DNA of 64,000 nt, from positions 30,709,501 to 30,773,500 of the forward strand of contig CM066735.1 in the NCBI GenBank assembly GCA_033961575.1, written 5' to 3'. The stretch is from Aselliscus stoliczkanus. Taxonomy: Eukaryota > Chordata > Mammalia > Chiroptera > Hipposideridae. This document shows, in pieces, positions 1 to 14,079 of this stretch. The translations under genes were made by a program, and so were the position numbers. The notes under the pieces were generated by a model. It was given only the letters and a program-made list of their open reading frames with translations, had not been told where the DNA came from and ran no database searches. Each line of letters begins with the position of its first letter. Position 1 is the stretch's first letter.

Positions 1-2011
1 TGTCATCCACAGGGGCCCCCTCAGTCATCTTGCATTCTTGAGGTACCACCCTCCCTGCCACGGTGGTGTCATTGTTCTAAATATGTCTTTTGAAAATGAG
101 ATCTTAGTTATAGAAAATGACTCAAAGCATAATCGACTCCAAACCCTGACTAATAACAAGTTTTAAATTCTCCTTTTCCAAATCAGCTTCTGGCCACAAA
201 TCAATGAAAAATGCAAAGTGAAATGGCCTTGATAGTTGAGGACTAGGACAAAGGTAATGCGGTTTAGAAATGTAAAAGAGTGGTCGGATTCTTTCCATGC
301 TTGGAATTCACTGACGCTACCCCTCCAACTAGACTTCACAGTCCAGGAAATGCATTGGGCAACAGATGAGCCACACAGCTGCTGCTCTCTCTGGTTGGCG
401 TGCTGCTCTGCATGTTTTGCTCAGCCTGAAACCACTGCCACAGCATCTCAGAAAATCATACTGTCCTTGGACTTTGAAGCCAGACCACTCAGCTTCCAAT
501 AAGCAGCCTCTTTTGAAGGCTGAGGAGTAGGCATTGAGTTGCCCCTTTCTCTAACGTGGTCTTGGTCTGTTTCATGACTAAGAGAGTGGACACAGGGAAC
601 AAAGAATTCCATCGAAAAGGTTCTTTGGAAAGCTGGGCATACATCTAGGGATTGACAAAACTGGCCCACATGAGGAGAAATAACCAGAATCTTACTAAAG
701 AATGCAGGAAAGAGGTTGGGGAAAACAAAGTAGTGTGTTTTCGTTTTACTGCAGAGCACCTTGTTGATAAAGAAAATCGTCTGAGGAAAAACATTGGCAC
801 CTGCCATGTGTGTGGTCCATTAAGTAAAGTGAACATGCTATACGTAGAGAAAATCTTTTGCAAACTCCTCGTTACTAACGTAGCCAACAATTTTCTTCTA
901 ATGTGCCTTAATCTTGCCAGTGTGTTTTCTTTAGTTTCTCACTCTGCAGATGTCTTCTCCATCTGGCACTCAAAAATATTGTTACTTGCGTGCAAGTTTA
1001 TTTAAAAAACGGAAGACTCCAAATATATTTTACATCGACAATTTCGGAGTCATCTTAGAGATTGGAGCACCTTGTTAATTAACCTTCATTCCACTATTTT
1101 GAGGACTATTGATAAGCACACCCAGTGTTTTAGCTCTATTCATATTATAGGTCAGATTAAGTCTGGGTGTTTAAAAGAAAGGGAGACAAAATCAGTTCTC
1201 TATTTTGCACACAAACAGTTTTAAAGCCAATACAGCTAACATGATTATCACTTTGCATAATACACTTGTGATCCAAAAGGCACGTAAAAGTTGCCTTTTG
1301 AAGAATGAAATTTTAGCTAAACACAGACAAATCCTCCTTACTGTCACACACAATCAGATTAAGCTCCTTCTTCTCTATCTTTGAACATTTCACACTTCAT
1401 GTTAGTAACCATTCTCCTCCCCTCACTGCTATTTCTTCTGATGGGCTGCCTTTCTCTCCATGTCTCTTCATCACAACTGTCAGCACATTTTTGACACTGA
1501 GGTCACTAGTAATTAGAAGTATGAACTTCAGGGCCAGTCTTTGTGAATGTTTTTAAACATGTTATGGCAGATGATATTCTACTGTTTGGTAGCTCCCTAA
1601 CAGCCACCCTGTTGCACCCATGTTGAATTCTGAGTTTTTTCAGATAACGGATTGAGACCCTTTAAACACTGGGCCCTCTGCAAGTATGCGACGGCTGGTC
1701 TCAGCCAGTCATGTGAATTCCACTCCCCTGTGCCAGATACTCACTTTCCCATCCTTTCTTGGAACTAAAAATGGACCCAAGACACAGTTGTGGTCAATGG
1801 CACTTAAGGGAAAGTCTTCTGGAAAGCATTTTCATCCGAATAAAATAAACAGAGCCCCACAAAACACGGCCTCTGCCCATCCTTCCTGCTTTGCACACTG
1901 GTGTGAGGACTTGGTATTTGAGTGGCTGCAGTCCTCTTACAGCCGTGAAGGAAAGGCCAAATGCACCCTAACATCTCTGAGACCCTGAAACTGCCCTGGG
2001 CTGCCAATAGA

Positions 2012-2089
2012 CACATACATATACATATACATGTATACATATACATATACATGTATACATATACATATACATTTATATATATATATATA
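2012..2089. repeat. (ACATAT)n-type microsatellite
   Basis: Alternating acatacatat / acatgtatac units, ending in a TA run. Confidence 0.95.
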
Positions 2090-4271
2090 AAGAGACGGAG
2101 AGATGGTTGGGGAGAAGGAGACGGAGGGAGGAAGAGAGAGAGTGTGTGTGTGTTTTGCCTAAGTATGTATATATTGCAAAATTAAGAGGTATAATTATTA
2201 AGGTAAATATTTTATACTCACAAAACAATGCCATTTTTGAGAAAGGAAAAATGAAAGCAACACTGAAGCAATGAATGGAGTCAAATTAAAATGTGGTTAG
2301 AGGCAGACTTTCCATAGCAGAGCTCATTCCACTATTACCATATCCTTAGAGAGTTTCTGGGTCTTTCTCAGTTATCTCCCTTTGGTAAAGTTTGCCAAAC
2401 CTGTGGGATGTTAGTCAAATGTCCAGCTATTAGTAGGACTAACTTTACTTTTCACGTGGTGGTAGTTAAAGTAATTTGTGAATATGGGAGGTAGAGGAAC
2501 AGGGAAAGACAAAGTCAGAATCAAAAATGATAAAATTAATCTCCACTTTGCCAGAAGAAACACTTCCAGCTACACAGACTTGGGGACATGCTCATAGACT
2601 CAAAGCTAAAACCCACTGCTCCCAGCCATAAACAAAGAATAAAACAAAAACACACCCTTAACGCGTTTTCACCAATATGACTGTTGATTGTAAATACAAT
2701 GAAGCAGTCTGCTGCAAGCACCCAGAGCAACAGCACTCCATCAAAATTAAAGGAAGAGATAGAAAAAAAAAATAATTAGAAAAAAGCAGTTTTAAAGTAT
2801 GAATGATTTTTCGTCCCCCATACCCAATCTCTTTCTGACACCCTGATTCTGGTCAAAACATAACAGAAATAGAAAGGTTAGATGAAGAAAAAAGACAGAC
2901 TGGGTTAATGTAATAACATGTTTTAATTTTACTGTAGTACGTGGTTAATATGAATAAGAGTGAGGTCTTCTTTTCTTATAGCTGTTTGCATAGGAAAGTG
3001 AATGATCTCTTCTAAATACCCGCCTTCCTTCCCACTGGCAGCCTCGTGGGAAACACTGTCTTGGGGAGGCATTAAATAGAACTGATGGAGCGAGGGCCAG
3101 GACCTTGCAGAGGAGGACTTCCTGATGGCCCTTGTGGAATGGACGGTTAATGAGGAGAGTACATAACTGTTTTGACCCATCTTTTGAACTCAGTGGGTAT
3201 ACTGATTGTGTAGGAGTAAGATACTGTTTAAGGGCAATGTTTTTCTGAGTTTTTTGGTCATGTTCCTTGGCCTTAAATAACATTTCCAATAATCCCTACC
3301 TTGCTCTGAACTTTCGATGATGTTTCCTTGCCTAGGGACAAACAAGAGGGGAGGAATGATTGGTTTTCTCCAAGGAAAGACTACTGGATTTTTTGTCAAT
3401 TCTCGTTGTTCTAGGCTTATCCCAAACAATACATATTAAATTTCTTCTGCATATAATGATTCAAGCCCTTTCGAGATCATCTCTAGATTTGTTTTTCAAG
3501 TTATTCACAACTTAGCACAGGCTATAAGTCAATCAATTACATGATAAATAGGAGAGGAAAAGGACAGCGGGAGTTTCAAAAGAACTGACCAGAAAAGTGT
3601 CAGAAGTTCTTTGGAAACTCTTTGTACACATGATATTGTAGAATAGGTTATTCTCCATTGCCAGGGACTTGGGTGGAAGTTCTAAGTATATTTTACTTTG
3701 CACCATTCTTTGTCACAGGAAGAGATGTAGATAAAATTCAGAGAATTTTAAAAACCTCTCCCTAATGACATCTCACTTGGTTATTAAAACAGTGTTTTTT
3801 CTTTATTTTCAAAGCAGAAAACACGACAAGAATATATTTTCAGCCTTTATCCATCTGTGTGTAACATGCCTTACAAAATCCTTCTATCGGTCTCTTAACA
3901 GTTTTCTTCATGACAATATAGCTAAGCTTGCACAAACAAACAAGTTGTTCATCAACATTTTGTAACCTAACATCAGCACTACCCCTATTTCTGATAGTCA
4001 ACTTACTAGAGTTCTTATGTGTAACTTCCAGGAACAATAGGGTAAATTGAATGAAAATGAAGACTCCAAATTGGTCAGTGGTTTTCTATATATCATTTTT
4101 CTTACCACCTTTTTAAGGTAGAGGAATTAAAAATGAAAACAACATGGGAAGAATTCACTTGTAGTTTTTTGCAAGTTGCTTACTTCAGAAACTTTCTGTA
4201 TGGGTAGTCAAATATCTAAGGATGCACTGTTGACATTCTCTTATTAATAACAAGAACAAGGATAAGCAATA

Positions 4272-4443
4272 TAAGCTGAGTACTTGTCCTATAACATGTC
4301 TGTGCTAGCACATTATTTCATGTGACCACAATCCTGTGAAGCAGGTGCTGTCATAATTCCCTTTTACTGAAGAAGAAACTGAGACTTAGGGGCACTGAGA
4401 AGCTTATCCAAGGTCACCTAGCTTGTGAGTGGTGGAGGGTCTA
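4272..4443 (+). repeat. MIR SINE relic
   Basis: It has the MIR pattern: gctgagtactt, then ttcatgtgaccacaatcctg, tgaagaagaaactgagactt and aaggtcacctagcttgtgag. Confidence 0.8.
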
Positions 4444-4501
4444 TCTCTGTCTTATGCTGCTTTCTTAGGCTAGAAAGAATCTTTCATTAAAAACAAGCTC
4501 C

Positions 4502-5006
4502 CAGTGGGGGGGGGGCGAGTGGCTCAGTTGGTTAAGAGTTGGCTTAAGAGCGCAAGGTCTGAGCAACAGGGCCGCCAGTTCAATTCCCACATGGGCCAGC
4601 GATGCTGCACCAGAGCTGAGTTGTCAATGAGCTGCCAACAGGTGGCAGGATGGCTCAACTGGTATAATAACAAGATTGCCTGTTCGATGGTAGTATGCCC
4701 CCACCTGCAACTAAGATTGAACTCAGCACCTTGAGCTGAGCTGCCACCTGGATGGCGCAGTGGATAGAGTGTGCACTCTTAACAAGGCTGCAGGTTTGAC
4801 TCCTGCATGAGATGGTGGCTACACCCACCTGCAACTAAGATTGAATACAGCACCCTGAGCTTAGAGGCCACGAGCTGCAGATGGGCGCCAGATGGCGACT
4901 GGTGCCCTCCATAAGGAAGATTGAAGAACAACAACTTGGCTGGTCCCCTTCCCCAATTCCCCAACACTGTTCCCCTCCCCTAATTCCCCAATAAAATCTT
5001 TAAAAA
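4502..5006 (+). mobile_element. Long bat SINE, three tRNA-like modules (Rhin/VES type)
   Basis: The head cgagtggctcagttggttaa resembles RNA polymerase III box A, and ccagttcaattcccac box B. Two further tRNA-like modules follow (ggcaggatggctcaactggt; ggatggcgcagtggataga). The tail is cttccccaattccccaacac then ccccaataaaatctttaaaa. Flanked by a perfect 13-bp target duplication aaaaacaagctcc (4489-4501 and 5007-5019), so it inserted by LINE-type retroposition. Confidence 0.85.
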
Positions 5007-5270
5007 AAAAACAAGCTCCAAAGTCAAAAATTGGCATTTACTTAAACATGGTAGAGTAAATGGATGCATTTATCTTTGTTCCTTCCTTAAATCCAAAAAA
5101 ATAAAAAAATAAAAATAAAATAGCGAGTAATAGAGCGAAAAACTGTAAATTCATTAGAAGAAAAAGTGATTGGATGAATTGTCAGGTAGCAGGAGAGGAA
5201 AGTGGAAACTCAAGTGCCTACAGAAAGTGCAGCAAACAAAAAGGAAGCTAATTGGAGCAACTGAAATTTT

Positions 5271-5347
5271 TTTTTTTTTTTTTGGCCCTCATATGTGGGA
5301 TCTGGCTTCCCAAACCAGTGCTTAACCACCGCACCACTCGGCCGGCC
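5271..5347 (-). mobile_element. Short tRNA-head SINE
   Basis: The complement reads ggccggccgagtggtgcggtggttaagcactgg ... atatgagggcc followed by an A tail. The target duplication ctgaaatttt lies at 5261-5270 and 5348-5357. Only the tRNA-like head and tail are present, about 80 bp. Confidence 0.82.
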
Positions 5348-6138
5348 CTGAAATTTTGACCATTAGATTTCTCTGAACTTAGAGGAGAGGAATAAGGGAG
5401 AATAGACTGGTTGAAAGTTTGTAGGAGAACAGCCAGCTCCACTGGCCCACACCTTGTAGCTAGTCAACCATCCCTCCTCCACCATTTTAGGAAACAGGAG
5501 CCTTCCATTGTGGAGACATAGAGCCAGCACGGTTTCAGACCCAGAAACACATGGTATGGCAGAATGAAGGGGCCAGAAAGTCTGAAAATGGGGAAAAGGA
5601 ATTAAATGAATATGTCTACTAACTGAGGAGAGCCAGCCCCTTCACCCTGCTCAGCTCCCAAATGCTGCCTGCCAAGCATGTACCTACCCCATCCACCCTC
5701 GCCCAAAAAAGGAGACTGAGTATCTTTCCTGCTGGAGAAGATGATAAACCTGGAAAAAGACTTGTAGATATTGGCACTTAGGGTTCTTGCTCAACCACAG
5801 GGTGACACCTACTAGCTGACAGGCCCAATCAATCACACAGTCTTCAGTCACCTTGCTGGTGCCAGAAGTGCTGAGACTCTTAAGGAAAGCTTCAAACATG
5901 AAATTTAGCCAAAATAAATACAAAGGAGAAAAGGAACTTGAAAATATGGAGGAGATGCAAGAAAAGGGGGGAGGGAAGCTAAATTACAACAATGATAACC
6001 CCCCCTAAAAAAACCCTCTCCAATGATTAATACCTATAAAGAAACAAAGGACATTACTGCATCCATGAGACAGAATAGGATACCATAAAACTCAGAGAAT
6101 GAGAAAGAAGTCTTGGGAAATAAAAATATGATAACAGA

Positions 6139-6238
6139 GGGCCGGCCGAGTGGCGCAGTGGTTAAGCGCTGGCTTGGGAAGCCAGCGGCCCCGGTTTGGG
6201 TCCCACATATGAGGGCCAGTGTCACTGCCCTCAAAAAA
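6139..6238 (+). mobile_element. Short tRNA-head SINE
   Basis: It reads gggccggccgagtggcgcag tggttaagcgctggc, then cccacatatgagggccagtg tcactgccctc and an A tail. A 17-bp target duplication with one mismatch (aaaaatatgataRcaga) lies at 6122-6138 and 6239-6255. The high similarity to the 5271 and 32075 copies suggests a fairly young family. Confidence 0.85.
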
Positions 6239-7165
6239 AAAAATATGATAGCAGAAATAAATTCAGGAGGAGGTTTGGAAGACAAAAGAGAAGAGGTCTA
6301 CAGAAAGCACAACAAAGATAGGCAAGAAAAGAAAACAATCACAGCATCAGAAAGGAGTTCTGACATTATAACAACACAAGTTTCAGAAAGAGAGAACAGG
6401 GGCAATGGAGAGGAAATACAATAATAATGTAAGAAATTTTTCAGAATGTATACCCATGAGTTTTTAGATTGAAAGAGCCCACTAAATATCTTGTACAAAG
6501 CCTGAAAATATTACATATCATAAAAAAATTTCAGAGCAGCACTGGGGATTAAAAAAAAAAATGATTCTACATATTTCCAAAATTGGGGGAAAAAGGTCAT
6601 AGGCAAAGGACCAGAAACTAGATAGGCACTGTATTCCTCTACAATAACATTAGACACTAGAAGAATCTAAAGCAATTCTTTTGAAATTCTTCAGAAAAAT
6701 CTATAATTCTAAACCCAGCCAAAATATCAACTCACTGTTAGGCTAGAATATGAGTAAAGACATTTTTTCAGATAAACAGGGTCTAGAGACAACCTGTCCT
6801 GCACTCTTTTTTTGAAAGCTACTGAAGGGCGTGCTTCTGGCAAATGAGAGAATAAAACAAAAAGGGAAATGCATGGCATTGGCAATCAGGGGAACCAGGA
6901 TAGGAAAAGGTGAAAAGCACTTCCAGAATGATGGCGAAGGGAAGTCCTAGGGAAACAGCTGTGCATTAAGCAGAGAGAGAGCAGCTAGCCAGAGAATGGA
7001 ACAGAGCCTGGTAAGACACCAGGAGGGAGGTCCTCCTGCATTTCACTGCTTTCACAGCAGAAAACCATCATGACAAAAACAATGTTTAGGAAGACACTCA
7101 AGATGCTGGCTAGTTGCACTGATGGCCCCAGTGAGACCGGACGAGGACATAGATAGTTCAGCTTA

Positions 7166-7207
<42 letters not shown>

Positions 7208-7208
7208 T
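7166..7208. repeat. (AAT)n microsatellite
   Basis: About 14 uninterrupted AAT units. Confidence 0.97.
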
Positions 7209-10200
7209 ACAAAAATAAGAGTCAGTGTGCCATAGCATCATTTTCTAAATAGTTCAATAATTAATACTAGATTACTTATATTTGTACAAAGTCTGTGAAA
7301 TATTTTTTTGTGTAACTTAAGTAATGCCTTATTTTAGAATGCCACACAAATGTGAAACATGTCCAGGTTATAGAAATAGTAGCAAAAAAACTTTCTGGAG
7401 AAAAAAATAATGTCCATAATGTCTCATTACTCTAAGTGCAAGGTGGCAATCACTGCTTCTATTAGAATAAAAATCCAGCCTACCACTTGCCTTGGTTAAG
7501 TGTGGAGTGGCTGGTGCAAGGTAGAGGCTCTTGGTTTATAACCATATACAGTGATTTTTCAATTTCTATAAACTCCATGATAATCTTGTTTCACCTTTAA
7601 ATAGTATACTGCAGTATACACTAAATTCAACATGAATCCAGCAATCAACAGTTTCTTTCCTAGAATAAGAATTGTTGATGTTTATAAATTTCATTTGAAA
7701 ATGAATCATGGAGAAAATCTGACACTTGGAGGAAAAATGCCCTGTTGGTCTAGGATTTCTATCTGACAGATTGCTCATAACCAAGTGGAATGCAGTTAGC
7801 AAGAAAAGTATGGTTATTTTCTCATATCATCTGAAATTCATTTATTCTGGACTACGCAGATTGTACAGTTCAGGCTGATAAGGATCTGGGATAAAGAAAT
7901 GAATTCAGAACTTTAATTTTTCCATCTATAGACATCCACAGTGTTGGGATAACTTTTGGTTACTTTTCAGAGGTCAAGCTCTTTAAATGGCAATGTAACC
8001 TCTCTCCCAGCCCCACAACACAGACTTAGCTTTGTTGGATGGCCTCCCAAGAACACACCACATTGGCCGATTTGATCCCTTTTGGCTGGCAGGGACCCCT
8101 TCTTCCTTTTCATTCCACCCCAATACAGATTTATATGTTTGGGGCCTGAGCTGGATCCAGACCAAGGCCTGCCCTGCATTATCTACTTCAAGATACTCCC
8201 GCATGAGAAGACAGCAGATTAGATGAAGCATCCTATCTGAGCACAAGCTGGACAATCCATTTCAGCCGGTGTCCTCCTCTGTTCTGACCAAAAGGACCAA
8301 GGCACAGACACAATTTAAAGTATGCACCTCGCTCATTCCATGCCACTTCCAATTTTAGTAAGCATTCCAGTTTATTTAGATCGCTTACTTCTAACACCGA
8401 GAGTATACAATAGAGCTTCATTTTATAAAGGCAGCTTTGGGTCCTTTGTTATAATGCAAAATAACAAAATGCAAATTGCTCCCTAAACCGTGGCGGAAAT
8501 GGGGATGAAGATCCCCTGCGTAAATCAACGTTTCAGTAACAGGACATTCATGAGCCATCTAATTGCTTTTAGAAACCTCTCTCTGCCAATTTTTCGGTTA
8601 AAAAAAAATAAAAAAATTCTTTATTATAGTTCTTTGCAGTAAGGCAGCTGTTTAGTATCAGAAAGTTTTAATAATGACAAAGCCAAATAGAATTCTGCTT
8701 TTATAGGTAGAATCATTAGAGCAAACATGAAGGGAAATTTGCTGTGATTCTAGAATGTTCCTTTATGAATATATGTGCAAGATTGCTTTGTGATCGAATA
8801 ACAATAAATGTGAACATTTCACATTTGATTTAGAGGATGTCCTCTGAAGAAAGCCATGTTATGAAGGGGAGGGAGGGCCCCAGACATGAAAACAATCATC
8901 TGGGGCAAGAATTTGCCCCCGTGGCTAAACCTTTGGAAGTCCAAAGTACAAACTCTATTTTAGAAACTACAGAGAACAAAAGACATTTTTACTTTGCACT
9001 GTATTGTACTTAGGCCACCTTTTATGGATTTTTTTTACCCCCTACAGACATTATTGCACATAATGATACGTCCCTGAAACCAGATGGTATATAAACTATT
9101 TCAACAATGAAACGAGGACAAGAAAATAGCTGTGGTCCTTCCAGAAATCTTTCACAAGCTTCACATTTAATGACAATTACTAGGAAAACAGCAAGTTTGA
9201 AATTATAGCCCAGGCATATAATTATCTATATTTGACCTACTTATAAACTGCTCTGAGGAAAAAGAATACCAGGGAGCTATACCTAGTCTTTTTGGTTCCT
9301 GATATATCGAGTGAAGTAAAAATATTTGGATAGTATTTTAGTGATTCAATGGTTTCACTTACTAGCTTCATATCAGATGGCTCACAGCTGGAGTTCCTCA
9401 AATGCTGCCTACTGTGGGCGCATACATCCTTACAGTTAGATAAAAAAACAGACCTGAAGAACATAACGAAATGAAGCAGGACACAGAGCAAATGCATTTT
9501 TCAAGGGTTCTGAGTTGAGCTGGGCGGCGTAGCGAGCTCCAGCAAATGCTGTGGGAATGCAGATAGAAAAATTAAATAAATATTCATATTCACTAAGGCG
9601 TTTCTTCTGAGCATCATCCTAAAACCTTAATAATTAATGTGTATTTTCACAATATCCTTGATAAACAGAGAAGCCAGTATTATCTGTGGGGGACCCTCTA
9701 CCTCCAGAGGTCAGAAGACATGAAACTGGTATAGCAAAGTTTGAGGTTCTGATTATAATTAATTCATTTATCATTTCCTTTTGAATAATGAAGCAAATTT
9801 GTGTGCTTAAATTTATAGTGATTTATCCTGCCATGGAAATGAAAATTATAGTTTCATGAAAATCTAACGTATTTTACTGAATTAGCTTGATAAGCACATT
9901 ATTCTTAAAACCAAATGAAAGAATATCTAATTCCATGCCACATATGGAAAAGGTTTTCAAAAAACAACATCAACTCCATGTTATCCACAAGGTTTGTGTA
10001 ATCATAACTTTAGTCAAGTAAGGAAACAGTCCTTCTTAGGTTTGTTGAGAAAATGAACAGTCTGCTTTTACACATGTAATAGAAACCAACGAAAATAAAC
10101 CTCCCCGTTACAAATGTTCTCACCATTAGGTGATATATTAGTTTGAATGAAAAACTTACACATTCACAGAAAAAATAAATCAGTGGTAAAAAAAAATAAA

Positions 10201-10534
10201 AATTGGCAACCTAATATATTTTAGCCCTGCAGTAGACAGACATAAATTATGTAGTCATAAAAGTTGTCGACATGAAGTGAAAGTCAATATATAAGGATTA
10301 GAGACTCATTAGTTGAGAAGAGTTGTTTTAAAATATACAAATATAGGAAATAGGCTTGTTCAATAAAAACCCAACTCAAGGTCTTACTTTGATAGAAGAG
10401 GTTAGTAACTATAACATGAATCATGGTGCTGAAATATAACTGAAATAAATAGGGCAGCTAAAAAAGAAGTGTGAGTTATACTGGAAATGGCTCTATCAGC
10501 CTCCAACTACGACATCTCAGCGGCTCTTCATGAA

Positions 10535-10567
10535 ATCCTGGGGATCACAGCAAGTGATCCCCAGGAT
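10535..10567. repeat. Perfect hairpin, 14-bp arms, 5-base loop
   Basis: atcctggggatcac, loop agcaa, then gtgatccccaggat. Confidence 0.95.
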
Positions 10568-11165
10568 AATATTCTTATTCTCTCACCTTATCTTCTCAGA
10601 TGCAAACCTCTTTCACTAGAGCTCGCTTCTTGTTCATCTTTCACCAGTTGCCCCTTAAAGTCCCTTTTCTAGATCCCCTTCATTGTCCGTGGATTCCTTG
10701 GCTGTATTTAACCAATATTCCCACTTCCTCAAACTTTTCCATTGAAAATGCTTTTGTTCCTAACTGAAATCTGCCTTTTTTTGAGGAGGAGGGTACTACC
10801 CCATCATGATCTTCTCTGAACAAGGAGGGCCCCTGGTTTTCCAAAGCTACTCTTAGAACAGTTTTGCCATCATCATTCAACATCTGCCTCTTTCTTGAAG
10901 TCTGTGTGCTCCACCTAAAATCACTCTCTCTTTCTTGCCTGTCACCAACAACCTTGGTTATTTCCTCATTTTCTCAGTGAATTTAGTACCTAGTGTTTAG
11001 TTTAATGACATCAACTTTGGCCATCATCCATGTGAATGTTCCTTCTAACAACCTGTCTTCATGGTTCCTTGACCACTTCCTCTCCTCCTGTGATCGTAAC
11101 TTCCACTTAATCATTCAAACAGATATCTCTTAAATTCCTTTACCACTTGGAAGGAGTTTTCTTTT

Positions 11166-11624
11166 CTTTTTTTTTTTTTTTTTAAAAAGATTTTATTGGG
11201 GAATCAGGGAAGGGGAACAGACAAATTGCCGTCCTTTTGTTCTTCAGTCTAGTTGTGGAAGACATTGTTTCACTGGCCCATGTTGGTATCATCATTGTGC
11301 TCTTCCTGGGTGAGGCAGATGGGTCGCCGGACTCTGGATGGTGGTTCACAGAGGCTCTAGGCAGCTCACACCAGCTGCCGGCCACTCACGCTGGCTGCTG
11401 GCCACTCATGGTAGCTTACAGCAGCCCACTGCAGCAGAGGCTGCAGCTACATCTACGCTGGTGACTCACAGCAACCCAGCTCCAGGTAGAGCTGTTGTTC
11501 ACCACCTTAGCTGTAGAGGTCAGTGTCACTGGCCCTCAAATGTGGGATCCGAACCAGGGCTCTGCTGCTCATCAGAGCTGGCATCCCAAGCCAGCTCTCA
11601 ACCAATGCGCTACTCGGCCGGCCC
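11166..11624 (-). mobile_element. Long bat SINE, middle-block subtype
   Basis: On the complement it starts gggccggccgagtagcgcat tggttgagagctggc, has a middle block found also at 43233 and 57354, and ends ccttccctgattccccaata aaatc. The target duplication is about aggagttttcttt at 11152 and, diverged, aggagttctttctt at 11625. Confidence 0.8.
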
Positions 11625-12380
11625 AGGAGTTCTTTCTTTAGATCTTGAGTTTTCAGAGTCCTCATTTGGATCACAACTACTGCACCCTTTTCATATTTTC
11701 CTATCTCACACTCGCTTTGAGTCATTTACACTATTGGTGTAACTTCCATTTTATTGAGTGCTATCTCTTTTCCCCTTAAGCCCTGATCTGGTTTAATCTG
11801 TTTCCCTTTCTGACCCTACAAACTGCTTGGATGCTGATTTCAATGATACCTCTCAAGGATCCACGAATTAAATATTATAGCATCCTCATCTTGCCAGTAC
11901 CCCCAACTATGTGTGTCCTTTGTTTTTCTCTTCAGAGTGCTGATTATGACTGGAAGTCATGACACCATGCACACTGAATCTGAGTTTTCACTCTCTAATT
12001 TTAAATGGCTCTCATTATTGCTAGGAAATACATGATTCCTTTCTTGGTATTCCTTATCATTTCTCATAGTTCTCTTCAGCCTTAATCTGACAGTTACCAC
12101 AACTATCCTTCCTCTTAAGGCAGATGCCTCATCGCATAATTTACTGACAATACTGAATCAGAACTTCAATTTTCCTTCACTGTATCTTTTCTCCTTCACA
12201 TTGTGTCTGAGGGAAAGTTGTCATCCTCCTTTCTGTATAAGGCCTTGTATAGATTATACATTAAATATTGGTCTTTAAAACATTTGGCTTTAAAATGAAA
12301 AACTAACTTATCCACATCACTTTTATCCTAACATCTGAGATGTGCAATTCAAGAAATGAGTTTTGTTTGTTGGTGTATAT

Positions 12381-12398
12381 GTGTGTGTGTGTGTGTGG
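12381..12398. repeat. (GT)n microsatellite
   Basis: Nine GT units, then a G run. Confidence 0.95.
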
Positions 12399-14079
12399 GG
12401 GGCTGTTCGAAGAGAGTATTTGTGGAGGAACAAAGTCATTTTGGAGTATAGGGCATTTTTTTTGGAGCTTTCTAGGATGGGCTCTAAAAATCCAGATGGA
12501 ATTCTGAAGTCAATTCCTCCAGAAAAAGAGAGGAGCTCCAAGTGAGGAGGTAAGAGCATTCAATGACTGAACATTTTGCTTCCAACTGTGCTTGAAATTG
12601 AGCTTGGTTACTATTATTTTTATCAGGGAGGATCTATAATGAAGAGCAAAATGAGTTGAGGTTGAATGGAGGGAGGATGAAAGAGACAGAATCAAAAGTA
12701 CTTATTTCTTTTAAAATACTTCGTAGTTATTAAAGTGATTAACATTGTTGAAAAATTGAAAAATTGGGACTATTTAACAAGAAAATATAATCTGCTCAAA
12801 ATTCTACCACTGAGAGACCCACAAGTAACATTTTGATATATTTCCTTCTAATACATAAAACTCGTTTTCGTTGGTTAAAGCATTTTATTGATTTTTTTCA
12901 TAAAATTAGTATTAAGCTGTATATATCATTTTGTTACTAGTAGTTTTGTTTAATACTATTTTGTTAATATATTGACATCTTATTTATAGCATTGTCTCTG
13001 AGCATATTTTTCAAATGTGGATCCATCTTATCTCTGAGCTGAGTCCCTCTCCCCTTAAAGGTAAAAGATCCCTACTTGGCAGTGACTACTTTTTTCAACT
13101 AACTTTGCAATCAGCAAAGGAGCTTTCATACATATTTAGGCAAAATGAGATGGAAATGTTGAAGAAATATTGAATCATCATGTATTCTTTCATGGAAAGC
13201 ACCAGATGGTTGAGTACCACTGGGTGGTTGAGTACCACTCTGAATGTACATAGGATATCTCCAAGTATTTCCAACTGTATTTTAGACACCAAATACTAAC
13301 CATAAAAATGAGGAGTAAACCTTCTCCTGGAAATGTAATTAAAACATTGTATTCACCAACAGACTAGCATATCAGAGCACTATTATCCTAATAGCTAAGA
13401 ATGTGCCACTGTGTCAGAGCCAACATTTACATGAAAAAAATCATGAGGAAGAATACATCAAAATGTTATTCCTTAGTTAAAAGTTTCATACTTCAGGAAG
13501 TTCCTTGATTGGGCTTTCCATTTTAGGGAGGGGTTGTATTCAAAGTGATCCAACACCAACACAGTTAATGCAAAGTCATCATTATATTGTATTTATGAAG
13601 GGACCACATCCGCATAGACACGTGCTTCAGAATTAGGACTATGATTGAGCCTACATTCCTCATTTATCATTCTCCAATGGATTTGGTGAGAGAGAGAGAG
13701 AGAAAGAGATTGAGATTGATTCTAATAACAAATTTGAAAAGCTACTTTCTGCCTATTTTTTTTCCCCTAATATTTTGAAGGCCCCTTTGGTTCTATAGTT
13801 TGTACTTTCCTCGCTACTAAATTGCTTTGTAATTTGACTAGACTCAGCAGATAATGAAAATCATTTAACCAGAAATGGGAGCTGGTGTCTAAGTTTTCTG
13901 AATCAAAAGCAGAATGGCTCATCTTCCAAACATTAAATTGGGAAGAACAGGCAACTAGATTGCACTGAATCTAACTGGGGAATCAGTCATTCTTTGATAA
14001 CACTTGTGTAATCTTAAAAGATGTGTAGAATTTTGGGTGTTCTTGCCAGTATGATCATAGAGATCACCAGATTATAAAC

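Noticed and set aside
448..807. 119-codon minus-strand frame near the left edge
   Set aside because: No homology, no splice-site support and no repeat match; taken as chance.
4504..5010. tRNA-like box A and B sequences as true tRNA genes
   Set aside because: They cannot be folded into a full cloverleaf by eye, and target duplications and tail show SINEs.
11338..11742. 134-codon open frame on the plus strand
   Set aside because: It lies mostly inside a reverse-oriented SINE; the same SINE block gives similar frames at 43218-43882 and 57451-57816.
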